DNA from: Gemmatimonadales bacterium
GTDB taxonomy: Bacteria; Gemmatimonadota; Gemmatimonadetes; Palauibacterales; Palauibacteraceae
DNA: 32,485 nucleotides
Direction: 5' to 3'
Assembly (NCBI GenBank): GCA_009841005.1
Contig: VXMR01000021.1
Coordinates: 1-32,485 of the forward strand
The position numbers and the translations under genes were made by a program. This document shows positions 8,295-16,978 of the stretch, one piece after another (the first letter of the stretch is position 1; every line of letters starts with the position of its first letter). The notes under the pieces are model-generated. The model did not search any database and was not told the origin of the DNA. It saw nothing but the letters and a program-made list of their open reading frames with translations.

Positions 8295-9515
8295 CTACGC
8301 GAGGATTGCGAGGACCTGCCGCAGCGCGTCGATGTCGCGCGGTTCGTTGTAGACGTTAGGCGAGACGCGCAGGGCATCTCCACGCAGCGAGGCATAGACG
8401 CGGGCCTCGGCGAGGCGGGCGTCCACCTCGGCAAGGTCGCAGCCGACGGGGAGGCGGACGCCGAGGATGTTTCCGGTGCGCCATTCGTCGTCCTCGATCG
8501 CCCAGCCGCGGACCCGCAGTTCGTCCGCCAGCCCGGCGAGGAGCGCACGGCAGTACTCGAGGATGTTCGCCGGGCGCCATGCGAGGATGAGGTCCAGCGC
8601 TTCGATCAACATGGGGATGAGGATGAAGTTGGATGTCTGGCCAACGTCGTATCGGGCGGCCCCTTCCCTGTATTCGTCGGTGTAGTCCACGAGACCCTGA
8701 AAGTCCTCGGAACCGCGGCGCGAAATCCACGTTTCCTCGAGCGGCACACCGTCGTCGAAGCGAGCACCGTAGTACCCGAACGCGGTCGAATAGGGCCCGA
8801 GGAGCCACTTGTACCCGACGGTGATCAACGCGTCCGGACGAATGTTTTCCACGTCGAACGGCACGGCGCCGACGGACTGTGAGCCGTCGACGACGAGCGC
8901 GGCGCCGACTTCGCGCGCCCGTTCCCCCGCCGCTTCAAGGTCGATCCGGGTGCCGTCCGTCCAGTGGCAGTGAGGCAGCGCCACGACGGCGGTGCCCGGC
9001 CCGATCGCTTCCAGCAGGCGCTCGTTCCAGAGCGCGGCGGACGGAGGCGGGCCGGGGCGATCGACCGTTCGGACGTCGCACCCGTGGGCCGCCGCCTGGC
9101 GCTGCCAGGCGTAGACGTTGCTGGGGAATTGTTCGCCGAGGACGACGATGTTCTGCCCCGGTTCGAGTGGAAGATTTCGGGCCGCGACCTCGATGCCGTA
9201 GGACGCGGAGGGTGCGAGCGCGATCCGCTCCGGCGGAGCGTTGACGAGGCGCCCGAAGCGTTCTCGGGCACGGCCGCAGTCCGTGAAGAACGCCTCGCTC
9301 GGGAAGGGCGTGGGCGAGCACTTGCGGCGGATTCCCTCCATCCCGGCCTCAGCGACCGAGCGCGGCAGGGGTCCGAGATAGGCGCAGTTGAGGAAGTGTG
9401 CGCCCTCTTCGAGTTGAAAGAGACGCTTCTGGCACGCAAGCGTGGACTCGACCGCGATACTCACCCGGCTGTGCGTCTCATTGGCCCCGACGCGTTCGGC
9501 GTCGTGACCGTTCAA
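8295..9515 (-). CDS. Class V (NifS/isopenicillin-N-epimerase-like) PLP-dependent aminotransferase
   Basis: A fold-type I PLP enzyme of 406 aa. The cofactor lysine is K236 in VGYKWLLGPYST, and the PLP-ring aspartate lies in VVDGSQSVGAVPF. The substrate-side histidine in LPHCHWTDG is typical of class V members. The family includes cysteine desulfurases, kynureninase-like and epimerase-like enzymes. No active-site loop cysteine of the NifS type was recognised, so cysteine desulfurase is unlikely and the substrate is unknown. It is the last gene of the long minus-strand array, 6 nt after menE. The start is uncertain: a TTG at 9515 gives the longest form, while a GTG at 9464 also precedes the domain; neither has a clear ribosome site. 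Confidence 0.85.
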   Translation of the reverse strand: MNGHDAERVGANETHSRVSIAVESTLACQKRLFQLEEGAHFLNCAYLGPLPRSVAEAGMEGIRRKCSPTPFPSEAFFTDCGRARERFGRLVNAPPERIALAPSASYGIEVAARNLPLEPGQNIVVLGEQFPSNVYAWQRQAAAHGCDVRTVDRPGPPPSAALWNERLLEAIGPGTAVVALPHCHWTDGTRIDLEAAGERAREVGAALVVDGSQSVGAVPFDVENIRPDALITVGYKWLLGPYSTAFGYYGARFDDGVPLEETWISRRGSEDFQGLVDYTDEYREGAARYDVGQTSNFILIPMLIEALDLILAWRPANILEYCRALLAGLADELRVRGWAIEDDEWRTGNILGVRLPVGCDLAEVDARLAEARVYASLRGDALRVSPNVYNEPRDIDALRQVLAILA

Positions 9516-9521
9516 GCTTCG

Positions 9522-11081
9522 TCATGAAGGAGCAGCTCCCGCTGGGGGTCCGACTTCAAGATCCTCGCCGGCGCCCCTGGATGTCAAAGAAGGCGCCGAC
9601 TCGGCGAGGAGCCCTCTCAGTCTGGCGCGGTCCACCTTGCCCGTCGCCGTCCGGGGGAGACGGTCGAGCACCTCCCAGCGGCGGGGCACGCGCGGACCCG
9701 ACAGCCGTTCGCGGCACCACGGATCGAGCCGGGCGGGGAGGTCGGGCTCTTCGCCGACGACGACAGCGACGACGACCTGCCCCCACCGGGGATCCGGCAC
9801 GCCGACGACGGCGGTTTCCCGTACTTCCGGGTGGGCGGCGAGCACGGCCTCGACGTGGGCCGGGTCGACGTTCGCTCCTCCGCTCACGATCCGGTCGCGC
9901 AGCCGCCCCGTCACCTCCAGGCGACCCTTCTCGTCGAGACTGCCGAGGTCGCCCGTCGCGAACCATTCGCCAGTGGGCCGCACGGGCTCTCCGACGTATC
10001 CCCGGAACAGTGGGTCGCCGCGCACCTCGATGTGCCCCGCGGCGGGCGCGACGTCCGGCCCTTCGCCCGCGTCGCCGGGCGGGCGGATCCGCACTTCGAC
10101 GCCGGTCAGCGGGACGCCGGCCGACCGGTCGCCGGCGCGCACCTCCGCCGGAGTCGCCGTGGTGACCTGCGACCCCGCCTCGGTCAATCCGTACGTCAGC
10201 GCGATCGGCCACCCGGCGGACAGCGCCCGCTCCGCCAGATCCGGCGGGGTCGCCGCGCCGCCGAGCAGGACGGCGCGCAGAGAGCCCGGCGGCCGGGCGC
10301 CGGCGGCCAGCAGCCCGTGCAGCATGGCCGGCACGAGCGAGAGGTGCGTCACGGCGAGTTCGCCGAGCGCCCGGGCGACGGAGGCGGCGTCGAACCGCGG
10401 CCCCGCCAGCGCGACCGTGGCGCCCGCGGCCGCGGCCCTCAGCGGCACGGCGAGCCCTCCGATATGCGCCCAGGCGAGCGTCGCGAGCCACCGGTCGCCC
10501 GCGCCGAACCCGAGGCGCTCGTTCGAGGCGATGGCGTTCGCGCGCAGCGACCGCCATTCGTGGGCGACGAAGCGAGGCAGGCCTTCGGTGCCGGAGGTGG
10601 GGAGAATGACGCCGGCTCCGGGGAGACCCGCCCGTGCCGAAGGCGCGGCTGGAGCGCGGCGATGCGTCGGAACGGAATCCCGCAGATGCAGGGCGATCTC
10701 ACCGATCCCGGGGACCGCGAGCGGCCGGGACCTCCACCCGGCGGTCGGCCACGCCGCAGCCTTCCCGGTGAGGGCGGCGTCCGGCTGGAGCGTCGCGACA
10801 AAAGCGTCCCGCTCATACGACGTCCACTCCCCGTGTGCGGGCGCGAGCACCCGGGCGCCCCCGGGCGCGGCTTGCGGCGCGACCGCGGCAAGGGCGGCCG
10901 CGCCAGCCGGATCCAGCGGGAACTGGTGAGCGACGACAGCCCCCGCCTCCACCCCCTCTTCCTGCAGTACCCCGGCCACCGTGTCGCCCGCGGCGCGGAT
11001 CTCGGCGGCCGGCCACGCCCGGTCTCGCGACACGAGCGCGTAGGACAGGGCCGGGACGGAAGTCGCGGGTTCGTTCACCAC
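9522..11081 (-). CDS. menE: o-Succinylbenzoate-CoA ligase (AMP-forming), menaquinone biosynthesis
   Basis: A 519-aa ANL-superfamily adenylating enzyme that activates o-succinylbenzoate to its CoA ester before MenB. The ATP loop reads PTSGTEGLPRFV, a variant of the usual TSGTTGxPK with E for the second T and R for K. The later motifs are regular: TYGLTEAG, GEWFATGDLG, GRLRDRIVSGGANVDP, and the C-terminal RTATGKVDR with the catalytic lysine. Placement directly after menA in a men cluster supports MenE rather than another acyl-CoA ligase. Two adjacent GTG codons (11081 and 11078) can start it; the second makes a GTGA overlap with the menA stop. The C-terminus has an extra low-complexity tail. 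Confidence 0.9.
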   Translation of the reverse strand: MVNEPATSVPALSYALVSRDRAWPAAEIRAAGDTVAGVLQEEGVEAGAVVAHQFPLDPAGAAALAAVAPQAAPGGARVLAPAHGEWTSYERDAFVATLQPDAALTGKAAAWPTAGWRSRPLAVPGIGEIALHLRDSVPTHRRAPAAPSARAGLPGAGVILPTSGTEGLPRFVAHEWRSLRANAIASNERLGFGAGDRWLATLAWAHIGGLAVPLRAAAAGATVALAGPRFDAASVARALGELAVTHLSLVPAMLHGLLAAGARPPGSLRAVLLGGAATPPDLAERALSAGWPIALTYGLTEAGSQVTTATPAEVRAGDRSAGVPLTGVEVRIRPPGDAGEGPDVAPAAGHIEVRGDPLFRGYVGEPVRPTGEWFATGDLGSLDEKGRLEVTGRLRDRIVSGGANVDPAHVEAVLAAHPEVRETAVVGVPDPRWGQVVVAVVVGEEPDLPARLDPWCRERLSGPRVPRRWEVLDRLPRTATGKVDRARLRGLLAESAPSLTSRGAGEDLEVGPPAGAAPS

Positions 11082-11968
11082 AGGCAGCCCACCGCGAACA
11101 GGAGACCCCAGGCCCCGGTCGTCCGCGCCGTGGCGGCGAGGGCGGCGTTAAGCGCCCGCGGGTTCTCGTACGTCCACACGACCCGTAGCGGCGCGGCCGC
11201 GAACAGAACCGCGCCCGACGCGAGCAGCGTCCCCGCAGGCCACCATCCCGCCATGACGCCGACGGGCGGCACGGCTGCGGCGACCGTGATGAGCAGCGAA
11301 TATTGGACCCGCGTCGCGGCCGGGCCGATCCGCACCGCCAGCGTGCGCTTTCCCGCCGCCGCATCCGTCGTGATGTCGCGCAGGTTGTTCACCACCAGGA
11401 TCGCCGTGGCGAGCGCCCCCGCGCCGAGTCCCGCGATCAGCGCCTCGGGCACCCAGCGGAGGAGCTGCACGTAATACGTGCCGGTCACGGCGACGGGACC
11501 GAACAGGATCCACACGGCGAGATCGCCCAGCCCGTGGTAGCCGTACGGCCACGGCCCACCCGTGTAGCTGACAGCCAGAAGGATCGAGCCCACGCCGATC
11601 CACACGACCGGCCATCCACCCACGATCGCGAGATAGATGCCCACCGCGAAGGCGAGTGCGAACGAGACCGCCGCTCCGAGCCGGACGGCGGACGCGGTCA
11701 GGAGGCCGGCCTGCGTGACCCGCGGAGTGCCGAGCCGGTCGGCCGTGTCCGCCCCGCGCGCGAAGTCGGAGTAGTCGTTCGCGAAGTTCGTGCCGATCTG
11801 AATCAGCAGCGCGGCGCCGAGCGCCGCCAGAAAGGGCGCGACGGCGAAACCGCCGTCCTTCCACGCCAGCCCGCCGCCCGCGAGCACGGGCCCTGCCGCG
11901 GCCGGAAGCGTGCGCAGGCGCGCGCCGGCGATCCACGCGCCCGGGCTGCCGGGCGTTACGGACGCCAA
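11075..11968 (-). CDS. menA: 1,4-Dihydroxy-2-naphthoate polyprenyltransferase
   Basis: A 297-aa UbiA-family membrane enzyme that attaches the prenyl chain to dihydroxynaphthoate, giving demethylmenaquinone. The first aspartate motif is [18 protein letters not shown] (about residues 58-76) and the second is [20 protein letters not shown] (about 193-212); both are MenA-type. Eight or so hydrophobic helices fill the rest. The only plausible start near the first helix is a TTG at 11968, which lies inside the end of menB and overlaps it by 13 nt, so translation probably couples to menB. The same frame stays open far upstream, but that part is the antisense-free shadow of menB and has no MenA sequence. 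Confidence 0.9.
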   Translation of the reverse strand: MASVTPGSPGAWIAGARLRTLPAAAGPVLAGGGLAWKDGGFAVAPFLAALGAALLIQIGTNFANDYSDFARGADTADRLGTPRVTQAGLLTASAVRLGAAVSFALAFAVGIYLAIVGGWPVVWIGVGSILLAVSYTGGPWPYGYHGLGDLAVWILFGPVAVTGTYYVQLLRWVPEALIAGLGAGALATAILVVNNLRDITTDAAAGKRTLAVRIGPAATRVQYSLLITVAAAVPPVGVMAGWWPAGTLLASGAVLFAAAPLRVVWTYENPRALNAALAATARTTGAWGLLFAVGCLW

Positions 11969-12816
11969 GGGTACTGTCGGAAGTTCGGCGCGCGCTTCTC
12001 GAGGAACGCGTTCTTCCCTTCCTGGCCCTCCTCCGTCATGTAGAAGAGCATCGTCGCGTGACCCGCGAGTTCCTGGAGCCCGGCCTGCCCGTCGCAATCC
12101 GCGTTCATCGCCGCCTTCAGGCACCGGATCGCGAGCGGGCTTTTCCCGAGGATTTCGCGCGCCCAGTCGACCCCCTCCGCTTCCATCCGCGCGAGCGGCA
12201 CGACCTTGTTCACGAGCCCCATCCGCTCGGCTTCCTCCGCTCCGTACTGCCGGCACAGGTACCAGATCTCCCGTGCCTTCTTCTGGCCCACCGACCGCGC
12301 CAGGTACGAGGAACCGAACCCCCCGTCGAAGCTTCCCACCTTCGGCCCCGTCTGTCCGAACACGGCGTTGTCCGCAGCGATCGTGAGGTCGCACACGACG
12401 TGCAGCACATGCCCTCCGCCGATCGCATATCCGGCGACGAGCGCGATGACCGGCTTCGGCATCGAGCGGATGAGGCGCTGGAGATCGAGGACGTTGAGGC
12501 GCGCGACCCCATCCTTCCCCACGTACCCGGCCGTACCGCGCACCCTCTGGTCGCCGCCGGAGCAGAAGGCCCATTTCCCGTCCCTCGAAGGTCCGTTGCC
12601 GGTGAGGAGAACGACGCCGATCTCCTCGTCATCCCTCGCGTCCTGAAACGCCTCGTACATCTCGAACAGCGTGTCGGGACGGAACGCGTTGCGAACCTCG
12701 GGCCGGTTGAAGGCGATGCGGGCGATCCCGTCGCTCTTGTGATAGGTGATGTCGCCGTATTCGCCGGCCGGCTTCCAGTCGACGCCGCTTTCCGGAGGGG
12801 AAAAGGTCTCTGCCAT
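11956..12816 (-). CDS. menB: 1,4-Dihydroxy-2-naphthoyl-CoA synthase
   Basis: A 286-aa crotonase-family enzyme that closes the naphthoate ring from o-succinylbenzoyl-CoA. Family signatures are [13 protein letters not shown] (oxyanion region), [15 protein letters not shown], and [20 protein letters not shown], followed by [14 protein letters not shown]. The QTGP form corresponds to MenB enzymes that use bound bicarbonate as the base, as in E. coli, rather than those with a built-in aspartate. The ATG at 12816 has GGGAG eight bases upstream. The menD stop lies 13 nt upstream, and the menA start sits within its last codons. Confidence 0.96.
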   Translation of the reverse strand: MAETFSPPESGVDWKPAGEYGDITYHKSDGIARIAFNRPEVRNAFRPDTLFEMYEAFQDARDDEEIGVVLLTGNGPSRDGKWAFCSGGDQRVRGTAGYVGKDGVARLNVLDLQRLIRSMPKPVIALVAGYAIGGGHVLHVVCDLTIAADNAVFGQTGPKVGSFDGGFGSSYLARSVGQKKAREIWYLCRQYGAEEAERMGLVNKVVPLARMEAEGVDWAREILGKSPLAIRCLKAAMNADCDGQAGLQELAGHATMLFYMTEEGQEGKNAFLEKRAPNFRQYPWRP

Positions 12817-12829
12817 CTCGGGGTCTCCC

Positions 12830-14593
12830 TCAGATCTCGCGGCGCGCCGCCTCCTTCGCGCTTTCGATCGCGGCGGTGCGCTGCTGCCAGTTGTGTTCAC
12901 GCTCGACGCGCGCCTCCGTGAGGCGAAGGCCGCGGCCCTCCGACTCCGGACCCGGTGCCTGCACCGCCTCCCGCAATTCGGCGACCGACGAGACGGGACG
13001 GTGCGGGATTCCGGCTGCGGCGGCAACCGCGCCCAGATCCACGGATTGGGGCATGACGACGTACGGGGTGAAGGGCGGGTCATGCTCGCGGATCGGCAGC
13101 ATGTGGAAGATGCCGCCGCCGCGGTTCTGGATGACCACGAGGTGGAGCGAGATGCCGGGCGGGCGATCCACCAGCAGCGCCCCCACATCGTGGAGCAGTG
13201 TGAGATCGCCGATGAGGGCCGCTGCGGGCCGTCCCGAGGCGGCCGCGGCACCGAGTGCCGCGCTCACGTTGCCATCGATCCCGCTCGCGCCTCGAAGACC
13301 GAGGGCGTGCAGCGGTCGATCCGTCGCACGCGCGAAGGCGTCCACGTCGCGAATGGGCATCGAGTTGCCGATGAACCAGGGCGTCCCCTCCGGGAGACTG
13401 CGCGCCATGGTGTAGGCGACGGCGCCCTCGAACCACGTCTCCGCCAGCGACGGGTCCACCGCGAGGCGCGCCGCGCAGTCCACTGCCCGCCATCGCTCGA
13501 CCCAGGCCCCTTCCGCTTCCCCGGAGTCGGCCGCGGCCGCACGCTCGAGGGTCGCGACGGGATCGCCGGTCAGCGGTCTCGCGCCCGTGGCGAGATGATC
13601 CCGCCAGCCGTGCGTCGCGTCGAGTACGAACTGGGGCACGTCCGCGTGCCGCTCCAGGTAGCGACAGACCACCGCCGAGGTCGGCGCGCGTCCGACGCGA
13701 ACGATCAGATCGGGGCGCAGCGCCGCGGCGACGTCATCGGCCCGGAGCGAGAGATCGGCGCCGCTCATCGTCCAGCGCTCCGCGCCGGCGCCGAAACGGG
13801 CGCCGGAGAGCGGATCGGCAATGAGCGGAGCGCGAACCCGGGCCGCCAGCGCCAGGGCGGCGCGGCCGATCCCGGACCGCTGGTTGGGACCGCAGACGAG
13901 GAGCGGTCGGCGAGCGCCTTGCAGCAGGGGGGCGAGTTCGCCACCGGCATCCGGCGGCGAAACTCCGGGCGCCTCGCCGAGCGTCGCGGAGCCGGGGAGG
14001 CGCGGCTCCAGACCGGGGGGGACATCGCCCGGGACGTGGACCGGCTCGAGCGGCTTCGCGAACTGAACGTTCAAATGCGCCGGCCCCGCAGGGGGCCCCA
14101 GCGCCGCGCGCCACGCCGCCTCCACCGCGGTCCCGAGCCGGGCGAGCCCTGCGGCAGTCGGTTCCGGAAGCGCGACGTCAATGGATCGCCGGGCGTAGCG
14201 GCCGAAGAGATCCCGCTGGTCGATCGTCTGGTTCGCGTCGGTGCCCCTCAGCGCCGCGGGCCGGTCCGCCGTCAGCGCGAGGAACGGGATCTCGCTCCGG
14301 CTCCCTTCCACCACCGCCGGGAAGAGGTTGGCCGCAGCGGTGCCGGAGGTGGTGACGACCACAGCCGGCCGGCCGCTCGCCGCGCCCACGCCCAGAGCGA
14401 AGAAGGCGGCGCTCCGTTCATCCACGTGCGCGTGAAGGGTGAACCGGTCGTCCGCAGCCAGCGCCTCCACGAGGGGGGCCGAGCGGGACCCGGAACCGAT
14501 GCAGGCGTGCGACACTCCGCGGCGGCCGAGCCCGTCGACGAGCGCCCGCGCCCACAGTGCGTTCCGATTGGGCGCGGCCGGCGTCCGGCTCAC
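12830..14593 (-). CDS. menD: 2-Succinyl-5-enolpyruvyl-6-hydroxy-3-cyclohexene-1-carboxylate synthase
   Basis: A 587-aa thiamine-diphosphate enzyme that joins isochorismate to 2-oxoglutarate. The ThDP-activating glutamate is E59 in [13 protein letters not shown], followed by [16 protein letters not shown] and the [11 protein letters not shown] segment specific to MenD. The ThDP/metal motif near the C-terminal third is [11 protein letters not shown] followed by [11 protein letters not shown]. Length and domain order match the family. The GTG start at 14593 overlaps the menF stop by 4 nt (GTGA). The frame is open about 20 codons further upstream, but that stretch lies within menF and has no MenD character. 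Confidence 0.95.
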   Translation of the reverse strand: MSRTPAAPNRNALWARALVDGLGRRGVSHACIGSGSRSAPLVEALAADDRFTLHAHVDERSAAFFALGVGAASGRPAVVVTTSGTAAANLFPAVVEGSRSEIPFLALTADRPAALRGTDANQTIDQRDLFGRYARRSIDVALPEPTAAGLARLGTAVEAAWRAALGPPAGPAHLNVQFAKPLEPVHVPGDVPPGLEPRLPGSATLGEAPGVSPPDAGGELAPLLQGARRPLLVCGPNQRSGIGRAALALAARVRAPLIADPLSGARFGAGAERWTMSGADLSLRADDVAAALRPDLIVRVGRAPTSAVVCRYLERHADVPQFVLDATHGWRDHLATGARPLTGDPVATLERAAAADSGEAEGAWVERWRAVDCAARLAVDPSLAETWFEGAVAYTMARSLPEGTPWFIGNSMPIRDVDAFARATDRPLHALGLRGASGIDGNVSAALGAAAASGRPAAALIGDLTLLHDVGALLVDRPPGISLHLVVIQNRGGGIFHMLPIREHDPPFTPYVVMPQSVDLGAVAAAAGIPHRPVSSVAELREAVQAPGPESEGRGLRLTEARVEREHNWQQRTAAIESAKEAARREI

Positions 14594-16023
14594 CGCATCC
14601 GCGCGACACCGAGCGCCGCGAGCATCGTCTGCAGCTTCACCCGGGTCTCGTCCCATTCCGCCCGAGCCCGGGAGTTGCTCACGAGGCCCGCGGCAGCGTA
14701 GAGCCGAAAGAGCGGGCCCCTGGCGACCCCGCCGCGCAACGCCGGAGCGAACTCCCCGTCACCTTCTTCGTCGAACCAGCCAACGGGACCCGCGTACCAG
14801 CCGCGACTCTCCGTCTCGCGCGCGCGGATCATTTCGAGGGCGTTGGCGCGCGGATCGCCGCACACGGCCGCGGTCGGATGGAGCTTCTCCACAAGCGACA
14901 GGATGTGCGTCCCGGGTCGCGTCTCCGCCTCCAGATCCGTGCGCAGGTGCTGGATCCGCGGCAGGCGCAGGAGGGCGGGCTCCGGGATCGCCCCGATCCG
15001 GACGCCGCCGTGGCGCAGCCGTTCGACGATGTCCTCGACAACGACGAGGTGTTCCTCCCGGTTCTTGCGGCTATCGAGCAGCTGGCGCCCAAGCCAGGCA
15101 TCCGATGCCGGATCCGAGCCGCGCGGCGTCGACCCCCCGACCGCCATCGTGCGAAAACGCCGGCCGCGCAGCGAACCGATCAGTTCGGGGGCGGCGCCGA
15201 CGAGGAAGCGGTCGCGCGCGAACTGCATCAGGTAGAGGTGCGCGAGCGGGTTCGCTGTGCGCAGAGCGGTGAGAACCGCGGCGGAGTCCGGCGGTCTCCC
15301 GAGCGTGATGTCGATCGAGCGCGCGAGCACGACCTTTCGCACCCGGCCGGACCGGATCTCGTCGAGGATCTCGTTCACGGCGCGCTGCCATTGCCGGCGA
15401 TCCACAAGTTCCTCGATCGCGGTCGCGGACGGGACGGGCCCCGGCGTCGCCCCGCGGCGCTCGAGCCCGGCCAGTTGCTCGCGCGTGCGCGTCGCGCGCC
15501 GGCGGAGCCGATCGATGGCCTGATCGCCGGAGGTGCCGGCCGCGAAGCGGCGCGTCACCGTCAGCCACGCACCACGTTCGTCCGCCTCGACCTCGTAGGC
15601 CGGCAGCACGAATCGCGCACCCGGGAACGCCTCCCAGAAACCCGGCTCCCGATCCGCACGGCGCGCGGGGTCGAAGGCGAAGCCGCCGTGCATGCGCGGC
15701 CGCCGCGCCTCCCCGTCCAGGTCGAGGACCCACGGTTCAGAAAACAGTGTCGCCGCGCGCTCCCGCGTCCAGGCGATGAGATCCGCGGGCGGGGGTCCCG
15801 GCACGCCCTCCCGGCTGTCGATCTCCGCGGTGGAGCCCGCGTGCGCGATCCAGTGCGGGCCGCTCTGCCAGAAGCCGCGGACGCCGACCGTCGGCGAGGC
15901 GAGCACGGCCTCGGGCTCGATGCTCGGCAAACGCAGCGTCACGCTGGCAAAATACCCCGCCCCGCGCGCGGCCTCGACCGCCTCCTCCGCCCGCTTCTCG
16001 CGGGAGGGCCGCGACGCCTTCAT
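14590..16023 (-). CDS. menF: Isochorismate synthase
   Basis: A 477-aa chorismate-utilising enzyme converting chorismate to isochorismate, the entry step to menaquinone. The catalytic half shows SGRVRKVVLARSIDI, FLVGAAPELIGS, GSTPRG, EHLVVVEDIVERL, and the closing HPTAAVCGDPRANALEMI and ESRGWYAGPVGW. Its position ahead of menD argues for MenF rather than a siderophore-type or salicylate enzyme. The ATG at 16023 is the last of four ATGs delivered by a 14-bp tandem repeat, each with an AGGG seven bases before it. The next gene, menD, overlaps its stop by 4 nt. Confidence 0.94.
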   Translation of the reverse strand: MKASRPSREKRAEEAVEAARGAGYFASVTLRLPSIEPEAVLASPTVGVRGFWQSGPHWIAHAGSTAEIDSREGVPGPPPADLIAWTRERAATLFSEPWVLDLDGEARRPRMHGGFAFDPARRADREPGFWEAFPGARFVLPAYEVEADERGAWLTVTRRFAAGTSGDQAIDRLRRRATRTREQLAGLERRGATPGPVPSATAIEELVDRRQWQRAVNEILDEIRSGRVRKVVLARSIDITLGRPPDSAAVLTALRTANPLAHLYLMQFARDRFLVGAAPELIGSLRGRRFRTMAVGGSTPRGSDPASDAWLGRQLLDSRKNREEHLVVVEDIVERLRHGGVRIGAIPEPALLRLPRIQHLRTDLEAETRPGTHILSLVEKLHPTAAVCGDPRANALEMIRARETESRGWYAGPVGWFDEEGDGEFAPALRGGVARGPLFRLYAAAGLVSNSRARAEWDETRVKLQTMLAALGVARMR

Positions 16024-16076
16024 GCCGTCGCCCTCATGCCGTCGCCCTCATGCCGTCGCCCTCATGCCGTCGCCCT
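16021..16076 (-). repeat. Four perfect copies of a 14-bp tandem repeat carrying a ribosome-binding site and ATG
   Basis: The plus-strand unit catgccgtcgccct occurs at 16021-16034, 16035-16048, 16049-16062 and 16063-16076. On the coding (minus) strand each unit reads AGGGCGACGGCATG, that is AGGG, seven bases, then ATG. ATGs therefore stand at 16065, 16051, 16037 and 16023. Since 14 is not a multiple of three, the first three open five-codon frames (MRATA, stop) whose TGA overlaps the next ATG. The deacetylase gene reads through three copies in successive frames and ends on one such MRATA stop at 16034-16036. The fourth ATG opens menF. Confidence 0.95.
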
Positions 16077-16978
16077 TCGATCTCGCGCACCGTCCTGTGC
16101 GCGATCGCGTGCAGTTCGGCCGTCTGTCGGGGCGTGGCCGCATACCCGCCCGACAGGAGGAGCGTTAGCGGGAGCCCCTCCCCGCGCAACGTGCCGATGA
16201 CCCACCGATCCCTTCGCTCCAGACCGGCGCGCGTGAGCGCGAGACGCCCGAAACGGTCGCCGGCGACGACATCCACGCCCGCGAGGTAGAACACGAGGTC
16301 GGGACGCGACCGGGTTACGGCCTCGGGCAGGAATCGTCGCAGCGCCTCCTCGTATTCCTCGTCTCCCGCGCCATCGGGCAGGGCCACATCGAGATCCGAC
16401 GAAGTGGGCCTGAACGGATAGTTCCCCGCCCCGTGCATGGAGAAGGTGAAGGTCTCGGGGTCATCGGCGAACACGGCGGCGGTGCCGTTCCCCTGATGGA
16501 CGTCGAGATCCACGACGAGCGCGCGGCGAATCCACCCGCCGCGGCGAAGCACTCTGACGGCGACGCCCACATCGTTCAAGACGCAGAATCCCTCTCCGTG
16601 ATCCGGGAACGCATGGTGCGTCCCTCCGGCCAGATTCGCCGCCACGCCATCTTCCAGCGCCATCCACGCGGCATTGACGGTGCCCCGGACGGCAAGTCGC
16701 GACCGGCGCACGAGCGCGGGCGACCACGGGAGCCCGAGGCGTCGCTCCTCCGCGCGGCTGAGGGCGCCGTGCCGGAGCTTGTAGAGGTACTCCGGCGTGT
16801 GCACGAGCGCCAAGTCCTCCCACGGGGCCTCCTCCGGCTCGACGATGTCCTTCGGCCCGATGATCCCGTCGCGTTCGAGGATCTGCCGCAGCGCGAGAAA
16901 CTTCCCCATCGGGAAGCGGTGGCCCGCGGGCAGCGGCACCGTGTACCCGGCGCTGTAGGCGACGCGGAGCCTCGGCAC
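16034..16978 (-). CDS. Histone-deacetylase-family amidohydrolase, class IV (HDAC11-like) type
   Basis: A 314-aa zinc deacetylase. The histidine pair is H121-H122 in GGTHHAFPDHGEGFCVLND. Zinc ligands are D159 and H161 in DLDVHQGNG and D236 in YLAGVDVVAGDRFG; a GGY motif closes the site. The DVHQGNG form and the AGxDxxxGDRxG segment match HDAC11 and its bacterial relatives rather than acetoin-utilisation AcuC. Bacterial members may remove acyl groups from lysines, polyamines or other amides; nothing here fixes the substrate. The GTG at 16978 overlaps the receptor stop by one base, and N-terminal family sequence (AYSAGYTVPLPAGHRFPMGKF) begins at once. Its last codons lie in the 14-bp repeat, giving a GDGMRATA tail. 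Confidence 0.9.
   Translation of the reverse strand: MPRLRVAYSAGYTVPLPAGHRFPMGKFLALRQILERDGIIGPKDIVEPEEAPWEDLALVHTPEYLYKLRHGALSRAEERRLGLPWSPALVRRSRLAVRGTVNAAWMALEDGVAANLAGGTHHAFPDHGEGFCVLNDVGVAVRVLRRGGWIRRALVVDLDVHQGNGTAAVFADDPETFTFSMHGAGNYPFRPTSSDLDVALPDGAGDEEYEEALRRFLPEAVTRSRPDLVFYLAGVDVVAGDRFGRLALTRAGLERRDRWVIGTLRGEGLPLTLLLSGGYAATPRQTAELHAIAHRTVREIEGRRHEGDGMRATA

Noticed and set aside
12746..14701. A 651-codon plus-strand open frame opposite menB, menD and menF
   Set aside because: No domain is visible and it lies across three certain genes; it is a shadow of their codon use.
16021..16076. CRISPR array or other spacer-type repeat
   Set aside because: Copies are 14 bp and directly adjacent with no spacers; it is a simple tandem repeat.
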